Origin: Streptomyces sp. ICC1
GTDB lineage: Bacteria > Actinomycetota > Actinomycetes > Streptomycetales > Streptomycetaceae
Direction of reading: 5' to 3'
NCBI RefSeq assembly: GCF_003287935.1
Contig: NZ_CP030287.1
Location: forward strand, 6,031,022-6,095,021
Length of the DNA: 64,000 nucleotides
The notes below the pieces were generated by a model. It saw only the letters and a list, made by a program, of their open reading frames with translations, searched no databases and had not been told where the DNA came from. This document shows, one piece after another, positions 53,079 through 62,890 of this stretch (within the stretch, counting starts at the first letter, position 1; every line of letters starts with the position of its first letter). Both the position numbers and the translations under genes were made by a program.

Positions 53079-55015
53079 TCACCGCAAGCGCTGGCTGATG
53101 ACCTTCGAGACCCCGTCGCCCTGCATCGAGACCCCGTACAGCGCGTCCGCGACCTCCATCGTCCGCTTCTGGTGCGTGATCACGATCAGCTGCGAGCTCT
53201 CCTGGAGCTCCTCCATGATCCGGATCAGCCGCTGCAGGTTGGTGTCGTCGAGCGCGGCCTCGACCTCGTCCATCACGTAGAACGGGCTGGGCCGGGCCTT
53301 GAAGATGGCGACCAGCAGCGCCACGGCGGTCAGCGAGCGCTCGCCGCCCGAGAGCAGCGACAGCCGCTTGACCTTCTTGCCCGGCGGGCGGGCCTCGACA
53401 TCGACGCCGGTGGTCAGCATGTTGCCGGGGTCCGTGAGGATCAGCCGGCCCTCGCCACCGGGGAACAACCGCGAGAACACCCCCTCGAACTGACGGGCCG
53501 TGTCCCGGTAGGCCTCGGTGAACACCTGCTCGACCCGCGCGTCGACCTCCTTCACGACTTGAAGGAGATCGGCTCGGGTCTTGCACAGATCTTCCAGCTG
53601 TTCGCTGAGGAACTTGTGCCGCTCCTCCAGCGCCGCGAACTCCTCCAGCGCCAGCGGATTGACCTTGCCGAGCTGCTGGTAGGCCCGCTCGGCGGCCCTC
53701 AGCCGCTTCTCCTGCACCACTCGTACGAACGGTCCCGGCTCGGCGTCCTCCTGCGGCGCCTCCCCGTCCACGGGCGGGCTCGGCGGCACCGGCTGGTCGG
53801 GCCCGTACTCGGCGACGAGCCCCGCCGGAGCGATCCCGAACTCCTCCAGCGCGCGGCTCTCCACCTGCTCGATCCGCATGCGCTTCTCGGCGCCGAGCAC
53901 CTCGCCGCGGTGCACCGAGTCCGTGAGCTTGTCGAGCTCGCCCTTGAGGTCGCGGCCCCTGGTCCGGGCCCCGCCGAGCTCGTGCTCGGCCACACCCTTC
54001 GCGTACTCGGCGGCCGTGCGCTCCTCGGCCGCGCGGGTCAGCGACACCTCGATGTGCGCGAGCAGCTGGCGGGCCCCGCCGGCGACGGCCCCCGCCACCT
54101 CGGCCTCGTACCGCAGCCGTGCCCGGCGGTTCTCGGCCCGGGCGCGGGCATCCCGCTCGCCGCGGGCGGCGCGGTCGAGGGAGTCGGCCCGCCCCGCCAG
54201 GCCCTTGACCCGCTCCTCGTGGGTCCTGAGCTGCAGCCTGGCCTCCATCTCGGTCTGTCGGGCGTTCGCCCCGTCGGCCGCGAGCCGGTCCCGGCGGGAG
54301 CTGTCCGGCTCCTCGGCTCCCTCCCCGGCCCGGTCGTCCTCCTCGGCGACCGCGAGCCGCTCCGCGCACTCCTCCACCTCGAACAGCGCCTGCTCCAGCG
54401 CGTCCTGCGCCTTGCTCGCGGCCGCGGCGGCACGCTCGGCCTCGCCCAGCGCCCCCTTCGCCTGCCCGGCGAGCCGGCCGAGCTGCTGCGCGGCCTGGGC
54501 CCGCGCCTTCTCGGCGGCCCTGCGCAGCTCCCCGAGCTCCTCGACGCGGGCGCCGGCCAGGGACCGGCGCGTGTCCGCGGCCTCCTTCCCGGCAGCCAGC
54601 TCCAGGCACCGCTCGTCCAGCCGGGCCAGCTCGGCCGCGGCCTCGTCGACGGCGGCCCGCACCTCGATCAGGCTCGGCACCCCGGCGGACCCGCCGTGCG
54701 CGAGGTGCGCCCCGAGGACGTCCCCGTCTGCGGTCACCGCCACCAGATCGGGCCGCGCGGCGACCAGCGCCTCCGCTTCGTCGAGTCCGCCGACGACCGC
54801 GAAGTCCCGCAACACCCAGGCCACGGCCCGCACGACCTCGGCGGTCCCCCGCACCAGCCCCGCGGCGCCGAGGACCCCCTCCCCCGGCGCCCCCCCGGGG
54901 TCCGTACGCCCCCACCCGTACGCCCTCACCCGTACGGCCCAACGGCCGCGGCCGCCCCACGGCCCGGGCCGGCGGGGCGGCCGGGCGGGCGCGCGCCGGG
55001 AACCTGCCGTCCCCA
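53079..55015 (-). CDS. smc: chromosome partition protein Smc, C-terminal half only
   Basis: The sequence begins inside the hinge (LRDFAVVGGLDEAEALVAAR, then VAVTADGDVLGAHLAHGGSA) and continues through the long coiled coil (AAELARLDERCLELAAGKEA; AEKARAQAAQQLGRLAGQAK) to the ATPase C-half: LSLLSGGERSLTAVALLVAI (signature), FYVMDEVEAALDDTNLQRLI (Walker B) and LIVITHQKRTMEVADALYGV. The N-terminal ATP-binding half and first coil, about 600 residues, are absent; Pro/Arg-rich text appears before 55.0 kb and then the unrelated htpX gene. Smc compacts and segregates the chromosome and is normally intact, so a false join is more likely than a real deletion. The left boundary is approximate. Confidence 0.85.
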
Positions 55016-55115
55016 CCTGGCGTTGACCAGGAAGGGAGGGTCCACTGGACCGTAGGCCCCTGCGATCCACAGATCCTGGACGGGTCCCCCTGCCGCACCA
55101 CTTGGAGGGCGTACC

Positions 55116-55979
55116 GTGCACCGCCGGCACAACGGGCTGAAGACCGCCGTACTCCTCGGCGGCCTGTCGGCACTCATCATCGTCATCGGCAGCTTCTTCG
55201 GCCGGGGCGGCCTGATCGTCGCCGTCTTCGTCGCCCTGGGCACCAACGCGTACGCGTACTGGAACAGCGACAAGCTGGCTCTACGCGCGATGCGCGCCCG
55301 GCCCGTGAGCGAGTTCGAGGCCCCCGAGCTCTACCGCATGGTGCGCGAGCTCTCCACGTCCGCGCGCCAGCCCATGCCACGGCTCTACATCTCTCCGACG
55401 GAGGCCCCCAACGCCTTCGCCACCGGCCGCAATCCGCGCAACGCCGCGGTCTGCTGCACCGAGGGGATCCTGCGCATCCTCGACGAGCGCGAGCTGCGCG
55501 GGGTCATCGGCCACGAGCTGAGCCACGTCTACAACCGCGACATCCTCATTTCCTCCGTCGCCGGCGCCCTCGCCTCCGTGATCATGTTCCTGGTGAACTT
55601 CGCCTGGCTGATCCCGATAGGCCGGTCCAACGACGACGAGGGCCCGGGCCTCTTCGGCATGCTGCTGATCATGATCCTGGGCCCGCTGGCGGCCTCCGTG
55701 ATCCAGCTCGCCATCAGCCGCTCGCGCGAGTACGAGGCGGACGCCTCCGGGGCCCAGCTCACCGGGGACCCGCTCGCCCTCGCGAGCGCCCTGCGCAAGC
55801 TGGACGCCGGAACCAAGCAGCTGCCGCTCCCGGCCGAACCCCGGCTGGAGACGGCGAGCCACATGATGATCGCCAATCCCTTCCGTCCCGGTGAGGGACT
55901 GTCCAAGATGTTCTCAACGCACCCTCCGATGGCCGAGCGCATCGCCCGGCTCGAACAGATGGCAGGCCGCAGTCAGTGA
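55116..55979 (+). CDS. htpX: membrane zinc metalloprotease HtpX, 287 aa
   Basis: GTG 55116 after GGAGGGC. M48 family: two N-terminal helices ([20 protein letters not shown], then [20 protein letters not shown]), [20 protein letters not shown], the zinc motif [13 protein letters not shown] with His133, and the third ligand in [17 protein letters not shown]. It degrades misfolded membrane proteins. Its wording is close to mycobacterial HtpX. It is followed by yccF with a 4-bp overlap. In S. coelicolor htpX is not beside smc, another sign of the join at 55 kb. Confidence 0.94.
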   Translation: MHRRHNGLKTAVLLGGLSALIIVIGSFFGRGGLIVAVFVALGTNAYAYWNSDKLALRAMRARPVSEFEAPELYRMVRELSTSARQPMPRLYISPTEAPNAFATGRNPRNAAVCCTEGILRILDERELRGVIGHELSHVYNRDILISSVAGALASVIMFLVNFAWLIPIGRSNDDEGPGLFGMLLIMILGPLAASVIQLAISRSREYEADASGAQLTGDPLALASALRKLDAGTKQLPLPAEPRLETASHMMIANPFRPGEGLSKMFSTHPPMAERIARLEQMAGRSQ

Positions 55980-56368
55980 AGACCATCCTCAACCTCATTT
56001 GGCTCGTGCTCAGCGGGATCTGGCTGTTCCTGGGCTACTGCCTGGCCGGCGTGATCCTCTGCATCACCATCATCGGGATCCCCTTCGGCATAGCCGCCTT
56101 CCGGATCGCCGTCTACGCCCTGTGGCCCTTCGGCTACACCGCCGTGGAGCGGCGTGACGCGGGCGCCGCGTCCTGCGTGGGCAACGTGCTGTGGCTGGTC
56201 CTCGCGGGCTGGTGGCTGGCCCTCGGCCACATCGTCACCGGCATCGCGCTGTGCATCACGATCATCGGCATCCCGTTCGGCATCGCGAACTTCAAGATGG
56301 TCCCGCTCTCCCTGCTCCCGCTGGGCCGCGAGATCGTCCCGACGGACGCGCCGTTCGCCTCGCGCTAA
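55976..56368 (+). CDS. yccF: YccF-domain membrane protein, 130 aa
   Basis: GTG 55976 overlaps the htpX stop. Two repeats of the YccF domain: [20 protein letters not shown] with [20 protein letters not shown], and [20 protein letters not shown] with [20 protein letters not shown]. It is an inner-membrane protein of unknown function. Coupling to htpX suggests shared regulation. Confidence 0.9.
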   Translation: MKTILNLIWLVLSGIWLFLGYCLAGVILCITIIGIPFGIAAFRIAVYALWPFGYTAVERRDAGAASCVGNVLWLVLAGWWLALGHIVTGIALCITIIGIPFGIANFKMVPLSLLPLGREIVPTDAPFASR

Positions 56369-56480
56369 GGTGCCGGTTCGCGGCCGGGTGACGCGGCGGG
56401 AAACCGTCGTGCCGCCACCCGGCCGACGCGGGCGAGCGCCCGCGCACGGGTGGACACGAGCGACGGGCAGGGAAGAACCG

Positions 56481-57530
56481 ATGCCGACCGATCCCCCCAC
56501 TCCTCCCACGCCCTCCATTCCCCCCACGCCGCCGTCGGACGCACCCCTCTCGGACGCACCCCTCTCGGACGCGACCCTCGCGGCCACGACCCTCTCCGTC
56601 GTCGTGCCGATGTACAACGAGGAGGACGCCCTCCCGGCCCTGGTGGCCAGGCTGCGCCCGGCACTCGACGGCCTGGGCCTCGGGTACGAGGTCGTCGCCG
56701 TCGACGACGGCAGCCAGGACCGCACCCCGGAGCTGCTGGCCCGGTTCCGCACCGAGTGGCCCGAGTTGCGGATCCTGCGGCTGCGCGGCAACTCCGGCCA
56801 CCAGGCCGCCCTCACCGCCGGCCTGCACGGCGCGGTGGGGTCCTACGTCGCCAGCATCGACGCGGACCTCCAGGACCCGCCGGAGAAGATCCCGGAGATG
56901 CTCGCCCTGGCCCGCGGGCAGGGCCTCGACATCGTCTACGGGGTCCGGGACGACCGGAGCACCGACACCGGGTTCAAGCGGCGCACGGCAGGCGCCTACT
57001 ACTGGCTGGTGCGCCGCCTCGTCGGCAAGCAGGTGCCCGCGCAGGCGGGCGACTTCCGCGTGCTCAGCCGCGCGGCGGTCGAGGCCGTCAAGTCCATGCC
57101 CGACCAGCACCAGGTCTACCGCCTGCTGGTGCCGTGGCTCGGCTTCCCGAGCGGCCGGGTCTCCTACCGCCGGGAAGAGCGGGTCGCGGGCCAGACCAAG
57201 TACCCGCTGGGCAGGATGATCCGGCTCGGCGTCGACAGCATCGTCAACTTCTCCGCCGCGCCGCTGCGCCTGGCCACCTGGCTCGGCGTGGCCAGCTTCT
57301 TCGGCTGCCTGGCGATGGCGGCCGCCACCCTGGTGGTCCACCTGCTGGGCAAGACCGTGCCCGGCTGGACCTCGCTGTTCATCGTGATGCTGTTCCTCGG
57401 CGGGGTGCAGCTGATCTGCGTCGGTCTGCTCGGTGAGTACATCGGCCGCATCTACACGGCCGTCCAGCGCCGGCCCACCTACTTCGTGGGGTACGACTCC
57501 GCGCGCGGGACGGACCGGGAAGGCGACTGA
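56481..57530 (+). CDS. GT2 family polyprenyl-phosphate glycosyltransferase, 349 aa
   Basis: ATG 56481 after GGAAGAA. A Pro/Thr/Ser/Asp tail of 36 residues, including APLSDAPLSDA repeats, precedes the GT-A fold: LSVVVPMYNEEDALPALVAR, VVAVDDGSQDRTPELLARFR, YVASIDADLQDPPEKIPEML (the D-x-D and Q-D motif). Two C-terminal membrane helices follow (LGVASFFGCLAMAAATLVVH and LFIVMLFLGGVQLICVGLLG) and EYIGRIYTAVQRRPTYFV. This is the DPM1/GtrB/YkcC type: transfers a sugar from NDP to undecaprenyl phosphate on the inner face. The sugar is not determined. Confidence 0.9.
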   Translation: MPTDPPTPPTPSIPPTPPSDAPLSDAPLSDATLAATTLSVVVPMYNEEDALPALVARLRPALDGLGLGYEVVAVDDGSQDRTPELLARFRTEWPELRILRLRGNSGHQAALTAGLHGAVGSYVASIDADLQDPPEKIPEMLALARGQGLDIVYGVRDDRSTDTGFKRRTAGAYYWLVRRLVGKQVPAQAGDFRVLSRAAVEAVKSMPDQHQVYRLLVPWLGFPSGRVSYRREERVAGQTKYPLGRMIRLGVDSIVNFSAAPLRLATWLGVASFFGCLAMAAATLVVHLLGKTVPGWTSLFIVMLFLGGVQLICVGLLGEYIGRIYTAVQRRPTYFVGYDSARGTDREGD

Positions 57531-57577
57531 AAGCGCAGGTCAGGGTGATTGTCAGTGGGGGGTGTCACTCTGTGTGC

Positions 57578-58123
57578 ATGGATGAGACCGAGCAGTTGCT
57601 GAAGCAAGTCGCCGGACGCGCGCGCAGCTCCCACCAGGGGCGGTACGCGGCGGCCGGGAAGCCGACCGAGCCCCTTCCGGCGCCCCTCGACAGCGCGGGT
57701 CCGCGCCGGGCGGAGGCCCGGCTGGGCTTCGCCCTGCCCCCGCTCCTCGCCGCCCTCTACACCCGCGTCGCGGACGGCGGCTTCGGCCCGGAGTACGGCC
57801 TGCTGCCGCTGGAGCGCGCCGTCGCCGAGTACGCCTCGATGCGCGGGTCGGCATGGCGGTGGCCCGAGGGCGTGCTGCCGATAGCCGACTTCGGCTGCGC
57901 CATGCGGGCCTGCGTGGACTGCCGCTCCGAGACCGCCCAAGTCCTGCTGTTCGAACCGAACTCGGGCGATCCCGGTCTCGCCTGGTTCCTCGAATCGCCC
58001 GGCCTCGCCGACTGGCTGCGCGGCTGGCTCGACGGCACCGCCTGGTTCAGCGAGGAATCGGGGGCGGGGGAGGAGTGGGACCTGGAGCTGACCACCTGGG
58101 CCGACTTCGGATCCCGGGTGTGA
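57578..58123 (+). CDS. SMI1/KNR4 (SUKH)-family protein, 181 aa
   Basis: ATG 57578. SUKH features: AEARLGFALPPLLAALYTRV, ADGGFGPEYGLLPLE, LPIADFGCAMRACVDCRSET, QVLLFEPNSGDPG. SUKH proteins are often immunity proteins to contact-dependent toxins, or house-keeping regulators. No toxin gene is next to it. The GG-FGP-YGLL motif is characteristic of the Streptomyces single-gene type. Confidence 0.8.
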   Translation: MDETEQLLKQVAGRARSSHQGRYAAAGKPTEPLPAPLDSAGPRRAEARLGFALPPLLAALYTRVADGGFGPEYGLLPLERAVAEYASMRGSAWRWPEGVLPIADFGCAMRACVDCRSETAQVLLFEPNSGDPGLAWFLESPGLADWLRGWLDGTAWFSEESGAGEEWDLELTTWADFGSRV

Positions 58124-58344
58124 GCCGCCGGCGCGGGGTGTAGGCCACCGCCCCCCGAGCCGGCAGCGAGGCCCGGCGGCCCCGCGACCGTCGACGCGGC
58201 GGGCGGCGCGCAGGCCGAATTCACCCAGCCGGACAGCCCGGCGGCTGTCACGGCCCGGTCCTTGACACCTGAAGAGAGAGGCCACGCGCAGACGTTCGCG
58301 ATCGCGTAGCCGGCTGGCAAGATCCGTAGGGGACGGCCAAGTGC

Positions 58345-58371
58345 GGTGGACCTTTCCGGTCACAGCACTAG
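58345..58371. repeat. end copy of the CTAG element
   Basis: GGTGGACCTTTCCGGTCACA followed by GCACTAG is the inverted left end of the MITE at 25995. CTAG supplies the TAG stop of the SulP gene. The remaining upstream sequence is unrelated to that MITE. Confidence 0.7.
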
Positions 58372-59795
58372 CTGACACCCTCCCGGCCGGGGAGTGGTGT
58401 GCGGGTCCGCTCCCAGCCGTCGAGCGCCGTCAGACAGGCGTGATCGAGGTGGCGCAGCCCGGTCAGGTCGAGCCGTACGGCGTTCCCGTGCGGCAGCGCG
58501 TCCAGCTCGTCGAGCAGTTTGGGCAGCCGCAGGAAGCTGGCGTTGCCCAGGATCCGCACGCGCAGCTCCTCGCCCTCCCACACCTGCTCGACGTGCACGT
58601 GGGAGGTCTCCCACGCCGCCTTGGCGATCGCGATCCCCAATCCGGCGAGCACGCCCTCGAAGAGGTTCGTGGCCACGATGGCGCAGGCCGTCGCCACCAG
58701 CACGACCGCCTCGCCCCGGTGCGTGCGCCACAGGGCGGCCACCGCGCGGGCCGGCAGCAGCTTCCAGCCGGCATGCAGCAGCACCCCGGCGAGAGCGGCG
58801 AGCGGGACCGCCTCCAGCAGCCCGGGGACGGCCACGGCGAACAGCAGCAGCCAGCCGCCGTGCAGGATCCGGGCGGCCCGGGTGCGGGCCCCGGCCTCGA
58901 CGTTGGCGGCGCTGCGGACGATGACGGCGGTCATCGGCAGCGCGCCGAGCAGCCCGCACAGGGTGTTCCCGACGCCCTGCGCGACCAGTTCGCGGTCGTA
59001 GTCGGTCGGCGCCCCGTCGTGCATCCGGTCCACGGCGGCCGCGCTGAACAGAGTCTCGGCGGAGGCGATCAGCGCGAGCGCGATCACGGTTCCGAGGGCC
59101 CCGACGGAGGCCAGCACGCCGAAGTCCTCCCAGCCGGGCGGAGTCACGGCCTCCAGGACGCCCGTCACGCTGACCCGCTCCACGGGCAGCCGCAGCACCA
59201 TCGCGGCGGCGGTCGCCGCCGCCACCCCGACGAGCGCCCCCGGCACCAGCCGCAGCCGGTCCGGCATCCGCCGCCAGAGCACCAGGACCGCGACGGTCCC
59301 CGCCCCGAGCGCCACGGCCGTCCAGTCGGCCCGCGCGGCGAGCCCCACGACCCCGGCCAGTTTCTCCAGGGTCCCCGCGGGGGCCCGGACATCGGCCAGT
59401 GCGTACAACTGGCCCGCGATCAGCACCAGTCCGATTCCGGCGAGCATCCCGTGGACGACGGCGACGGAGATCGCCCGGAACCACCGCCCGAGCCGCAGCG
59501 CGCCCATGCACAGCTGCACCAGGCCCGCCACGAGGACGAGTACGCCGAGTGCGGGGAGACCGTACGTCCGCACGGCCTCGTAGACGAGCACGGTGAGCCC
59601 GGCGGCCGGCCCGCTCACCTGGAGCGAACTGCCCGGGAACCAGCCGGTGACCAGTCCGCCCACCACCCCGGTGACGATCCCCAGCTCGGCCGGCACCCCG
59701 GAGGCGACGGCCACCCCGACGCAGAGCGGCAGCGCCACCAGGGCGACGACCACCGACGCCCCGAAGTCCTCGCGAAACGTACCGGCCCCAGGCAT
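58368..59795 (-). CDS. SulP-family anion transporter with STAS domain, 475 aa
   Basis: Start ATG 59795. SulP core: VVALVALPLCVGVAVASGVP, GIVTGVVGGLVTGWFPGSSL, QVSGPAAGLTVLVYEAVRTY, IASAETLFSAAAVDRM, YDRELVAQGVGNTLCGLLGA and LPMTAVIVRSAANVEAGART. The C-terminal STAS domain is short (VRILGNASFLRLPKLLDELD, VRLDLTGLRHLDHACLTALD). It is probably a bicarbonate or sulfate transporter. The TAG stop belongs to a repeat end, so the native tail may have been altered by the insertion. Confidence 0.88.
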   Translation of the reverse strand: MPGAGTFREDFGASVVVALVALPLCVGVAVASGVPAELGIVTGVVGGLVTGWFPGSSLQVSGPAAGLTVLVYEAVRTYGLPALGVLVLVAGLVQLCMGALRLGRWFRAISVAVVHGMLAGIGLVLIAGQLYALADVRAPAGTLEKLAGVVGLAARADWTAVALGAGTVAVLVLWRRMPDRLRLVPGALVGVAAATAAAMVLRLPVERVSVTGVLEAVTPPGWEDFGVLASVGALGTVIALALIASAETLFSAAAVDRMHDGAPTDYDRELVAQGVGNTLCGLLGALPMTAVIVRSAANVEAGARTRAARILHGGWLLLFAVAVPGLLEAVPLAALAGVLLHAGWKLLPARAVAALWRTHRGEAVVLVATACAIVATNLFEGVLAGLGIAIAKAAWETSHVHVEQVWEGEELRVRILGNASFLRLPKLLDELDALPHGNAVRLDLTGLRHLDHACLTALDGWERTRTPLPGREGVS

Positions 59796-60092
59796 GCGGG
59801 AACCCCCCTGTCACTGCGGTCATGGACACCCCTCAGCGTGGTGGGCGCACTCCCGCCGCCCAAGTGCCCACGGGAGGCGCCACAGGCGCGTACGCCCCTC
59901 ACGCCCGGCACACGCGACCCGGGCGCCGGGTGCCGGGGGCCCGCCCCGGCGGCAGCCGAAGCGGCGGCCGAAGCGGCGGCCGGGGCCGTTCGGGGAGCCC
60001 GGCGGGGACGCTCCTCGGGCGGGCAGTAGGCTCCGCCTGCTCGCATAGCTCTCGCCCGTGGGAAACACCCCGGGCGTCATGAAAGAGGCACC

Positions 60093-60854
60093 ATGGCGAC
60101 AGCCCCCGCCCCCCTCGTCCAGGAGCCGATACCGGACTCCGTCGCGTCCCTCGCGGCGGCCCAGGGGCTCGGACTCCATCGGGAGACCTTCCTGCCCCAG
60201 CGGCTGCCCGCTTGGCGCGTGGCAGGGCTGTTCCTGTTCGCGATCTTCGGCCTGGCGTGCTTCGTCCTGCCCGGCCTGATGTTCGTCTGGCTCCTCGCAC
60301 AGAGCCCCAACCTGTCCCGCAAGCAGGCGGCCAAGCGCATCCACCTGTTCGAGGACGGGCTGATCGTCGCCGACGGCACCGGTCCGGTCAGCGGCTTCCG
60401 CTGGGACTCGATGACGGTGCTCCAGCAGATCACCAGGCGCTACGCCAACGGCGTCTACGTCGGGACCAGCTACGTGTACACGCTGTTCCGGCAGGACGGT
60501 TCCCCGGTCAAGCTGACCAACTTCTATGCCGACCCCGACCGTTGGGGCACGGCCATCCAGAACGAGATCACCCGGGCCCAGCTGCCCGGCGCGATCACCG
60601 CGCTGGAACAGGGCGCCACCCTGCACTTCGGCGACATCTCCCTGACGCGGGACGGGATCGCCACCGCCAAGCGCGGCGGCCTGCACTGGGGCGAGATCCA
60701 GAAGATCGAGATCAAGGACGGGGCGGTCTTCGTGGCGAAGGCGGGCAAGCTGCTGTCGTGGTCGAACACCCCGGTCGCGAAGATCCCCAACTTCTTCCTG
60801 TTCCTCGCCGCCGTCGACCGCCTCGGCAGCGGCCGCCAGCACGCGGGCGACTGA
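60093..60854 (+). CDS. DUF6585-like membrane protein, 253 aa
   Basis: ATG 60093 after AAAGAGGC. A cytoplasmic head (LAAAQGLGLHRETFLPQRL), two close membrane helices (VAGLFLFAIFGLACFVLPGL, MFVWLLAQ), then a beta domain resembling a PH fold: RIHLFEDGLIVADGTGPVSG, FRWDSMTVLQQITRRYANGV, YTLFRQDGSPVKLTNFYADP, ISLTRDGIATAKRGGLHWGE. This wording fits the DUF6585 group. Function unknown. Confidence 0.75.
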   Translation: MATAPAPLVQEPIPDSVASLAAAQGLGLHRETFLPQRLPAWRVAGLFLFAIFGLACFVLPGLMFVWLLAQSPNLSRKQAAKRIHLFEDGLIVADGTGPVSGFRWDSMTVLQQITRRYANGVYVGTSYVYTLFRQDGSPVKLTNFYADPDRWGTAIQNEITRAQLPGAITALEQGATLHFGDISLTRDGIATAKRGGLHWGEIQKIEIKDGAVFVAKAGKLLSWSNTPVAKIPNFFLFLAAVDRLGSGRQHAGD

Positions 60855-60879
60855 CCGGACCGGCGCGGCGGAACGAGAA

Positions 60880-60918
60880 GGGGGCACCCGCCGAGGTGCT
60901 CCCCGGCGACGTGCCCCC
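60880..60918. terminator. bidirectional terminator
   Basis: GGGGGCAC (60880-60887) pairs with GTGCCCCC (60911-60918), between convergent genes ending at 60854 and 60955. Confidence 0.65.
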
Positions 60919-60954
60919 GTCGTCCCCCGCGCACGCGCGGGCCGCTGATCCGGA

Positions 60955-61443
60955 TCAGCGGTAGTTCACGAACTGGATCGCGAAGTCCAGGTCCTTGCCC
61001 TTGAGGAGGGCCTGGACTTCCTGGAGGTCGTCACGGCTCTTGGAGCTGACGCGCAGTTCCTCGCCCTGGACCTGGGCCTTGACGGCCTTGGGGCCCTCGT
61101 CACGGATGATCTTCGCGACCTTCTTGGCGTTCTCCTGGGAGATGCCTTCCTCGATCGTGGCGAAGATCTTGTACTCCTTGCCGGACAGCTGGGGCTCACC
61201 GGCGTCGAGCGCCTTGAGGGAGATCCCGCGCTTGACCAGCTTGGTCTCGAAGACGTCCAGGACGGCCTTGACGCGCTCCTCGGAGTTCGCCTCCATCAGG
61301 ATCTTCTCGCCGGACCAGGCGATCGTGGCGCCCGTGCCCTTGAAGTCGTAGCGCTGCGAGAGCTCCTTGGCGGACTGGTTGAGGGCGTTGTCGACCTCCT
61401 GCCGCTCGACCTTCGAGACGATGTCGAAACTGGAGTCGGCCAT
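60955..61443 (-). CDS. YajQ-family nucleotide/c-di-GMP-binding protein, 162 aa
   Basis: ATG 61443 after GGAGCCACAGC. The entire family sequence is present: [100 protein letters not shown], ending FVNYR. YajQ has two ferredoxin-like domains; it binds tRNA/nucleotides, and c-di-GMP in some species. In actinomycetes it is often next to tRNA genes, as here. Confidence 0.95.
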   Translation of the reverse strand: MADSSFDIVSKVERQEVDNALNQSAKELSQRYDFKGTGATIAWSGEKILMEANSEERVKAVLDVFETKLVKRGISLKALDAGEPQLSGKEYKIFATIEEGISQENAKKVAKIIRDEGPKAVKAQVQGEELRVSSKSRDDLQEVQALLKGKDLDFAIQFVNYR

Positions 61444-61642
61444 GTGCTGTGGCTCCTTGAAGTCGGTGGTGAATCGCCCCGGAGGGCGCGGCCGGACATG
61501 CCCGGACCGCTCCGCAAAGCCTAGCCACCGCGCCCGCGTGCGGCGCTGATCAATCCGGTGGCGAAGCACCCCCGGCCATCGGGTATTGTTTACGTCGTTG
61601 CCACGGAGCGCCGCCGCAAGGCGGAAAGACGGCAACGATCTT

Positions 61643-61724
<82 letters not shown>

Positions 61725-61732
61725 CGCGAGTG

Positions 61733-61776
61733 AGACCCCCGTTCATTGCGGAAACGCAGTGAACGGGGGTTTTCTC
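61733..61776 (+). terminator. terminator after tRNA-Tyr
   Basis: ACCCCCGTTCATTGCG (61735-61750), loop GAAA, and CGCAGTGAACGGGGGT (61755-61770) pair with one G-T, followed by TTTCTC. One of the few hairpins here with a T-rich tail. Confidence 0.9.
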
Positions 61777-61829
61777 GTATGTCGAAAAACCCGTGGGCAC
61801 CGGCGGGGGCCGCGGGCCATGCTGTCCGC

Positions 61830-61898
61830 ATGACCAGCACCAGCACCAGCACCAGCATCACCACCGGCATCAGCGGCCGAAAGGGCCATGGCGCGTAA
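61830..61898 (+). CDS. possible 22-aa upstream peptide (STST repeats)
   Basis: ATG 61830 encodes TSTSTSTSITTGIS and RKGHGA, ends at TAA 61898, and overlaps the start of the next gene at 61888. No ribosome site is seen, so it would be leaderless. It may couple translation to the next gene or be chance from an ACCAGC repeat. Confidence 0.2.
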   Translation: MTSTSTSTSITTGISGRKGHGA

Positions 61899-62313
61899 GG
61901 CCCCCTCGCAGGTCAGGTCCGACCTGCCACGCCGGCCGTCCCCCAGGGACAGCCGGGCCGTCGTGCCGGGGGTCTCCTCCCGGACCCTCGCCGAGATCGC
62001 CCGCATCGAGCGCCACCGGTACGAACCCGGCGCGGCCCACGGGGCGCTGTCGGCTTGGCGCGCCCTGGTGTACCGGCGCGGACCGTGGGTGATCTACCCG
62101 AACTGGAACCGCGACTGCCCTTGCTGCGAACCCGCCTGGGGCAACGACCGGGAGGCCCTGGAGGTCTTCTGCCACCTGCTGAGCCGTCGGGCCGCGCGGG
62201 AACTGCGGGCCGTGCTCGGGCCGCTCGACGCGCGGTTCATGGCCCGCACGCTCAACGACCCGTACGCCCCGCCGGCGGACCCGTGGTGGAGCCGGCGGCT
62301 CGAACGGGCGTGA
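61888..62313 (+). CDS. hypothetical protein with a CPCC motif, 141 aa
   Basis: ATG 61888 after AAAGGG (5 nt). The first 25 residues are Arg/Pro/Ser-rich. Then EIARIERHRYEPGAAHGALS, WRALVYRRGPWVIYPNWNRD, CPCCEPAWGNDREALEVFCH, LLSRRAARELRAVLGPLDAR. RDCPCCEPAWGN with three cysteines could bind metal. I do not recognise a named family, but a similar protein is widespread in Streptomyces. The gene is followed 5 bp later by the DUF3574 gene, suggesting one transcript. Confidence 0.65.
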   Translation: MARKAPSQVRSDLPRRPSPRDSRAVVPGVSSRTLAEIARIERHRYEPGAAHGALSAWRALVYRRGPWVIYPNWNRDCPCCEPAWGNDREALEVFCHLLSRRAARELRAVLGPLDARFMARTLNDPYAPPADPWWSRRLERA

Positions 62314-62317
62314 CGGC

Positions 62318-62812
62318 GTGACGCCATCGGGGGGTTCCCGCGTGCCGATGGGGGCTTCCCGTCGTTCACCCGGCGTGAAATTGACTTCTGACACGCGCGG
62401 AAAGGTCGGCGGCGGGGTGCTCCTCGCCCTGCTCGGGGCCGGGATCCCGGCCTTGGTCGGGGCGGCGCTGCACACCCATGTGGGGGAGCCCCACCAGGAG
62501 ACCCGGCTCTACTTCGGCACCGAACGGCCCGGCGGCCGGCCGCCCGTCGCCGAGCGGGAGTTCGAGGCCTTCGTCGACCGGGAGATCACCCCGGCCTTCC
62601 CCGAGGGCCTGACCGTCCAGGACGGGCACGGCCAGTGGCAGCGCGACGGGAAGGTCATCCGCGAGACCTCGTACGAGGTGGTGCTGCTGTACCCGGAGAA
62701 GGAGGCCGACGAGCGCGGAGCGCGCATCGAGCGGATCCGCGCGGCGTACGAGGCGCGGTTCCAGCAGGACTCGGTCGGGCGCTCCGACGACCAGGTGACC
62801 GCCGAATTCTGA
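62318..62812 (+). CDS. DUF3574-family membrane-anchored protein, 164 aa
   Basis: Start GTG 62318 (GTG 62375 is a good alternative that gives a normal length). A hydrophobic segment (VGGGVLLALLGAGIPALVGA) is followed by the DUF3574 core: TRLYFGTERPGGRPPVAERE, FEAFVDREITPAFPEGLTVQ, DGHGQWQRDGKVIRETSYEV, VLLYPEKEADERGARIERIR, AAYEARFQQDSVGRSDDQVT. It is probably anchored outside. Function unknown. Confidence 0.8.
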   Translation: MTPSGGSRVPMGASRRSPGVKLTSDTRGKVGGGVLLALLGAGIPALVGAALHTHVGEPHQETRLYFGTERPGGRPPVAEREFEAFVDREITPAFPEGLTVQDGHGQWQRDGKVIRETSYEVVLLYPEKEADERGARIERIRAAYEARFQQDSVGRSDDQVTAEF

Positions 62813-62890
62813 CCGGAGGGCCGGAGAGCCGGACGGCCGGACGGCCGGACGGGCCGTGGGGGCGGCGACCGTCCGCCGGGTGGCGGGCGG

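Noticed and set aside
55004..55034. A further adapter scar at the smc-htpX border
   Set aside because: Only scattered agreement with the adapter in either orientation; not better than chance in GC-rich DNA.
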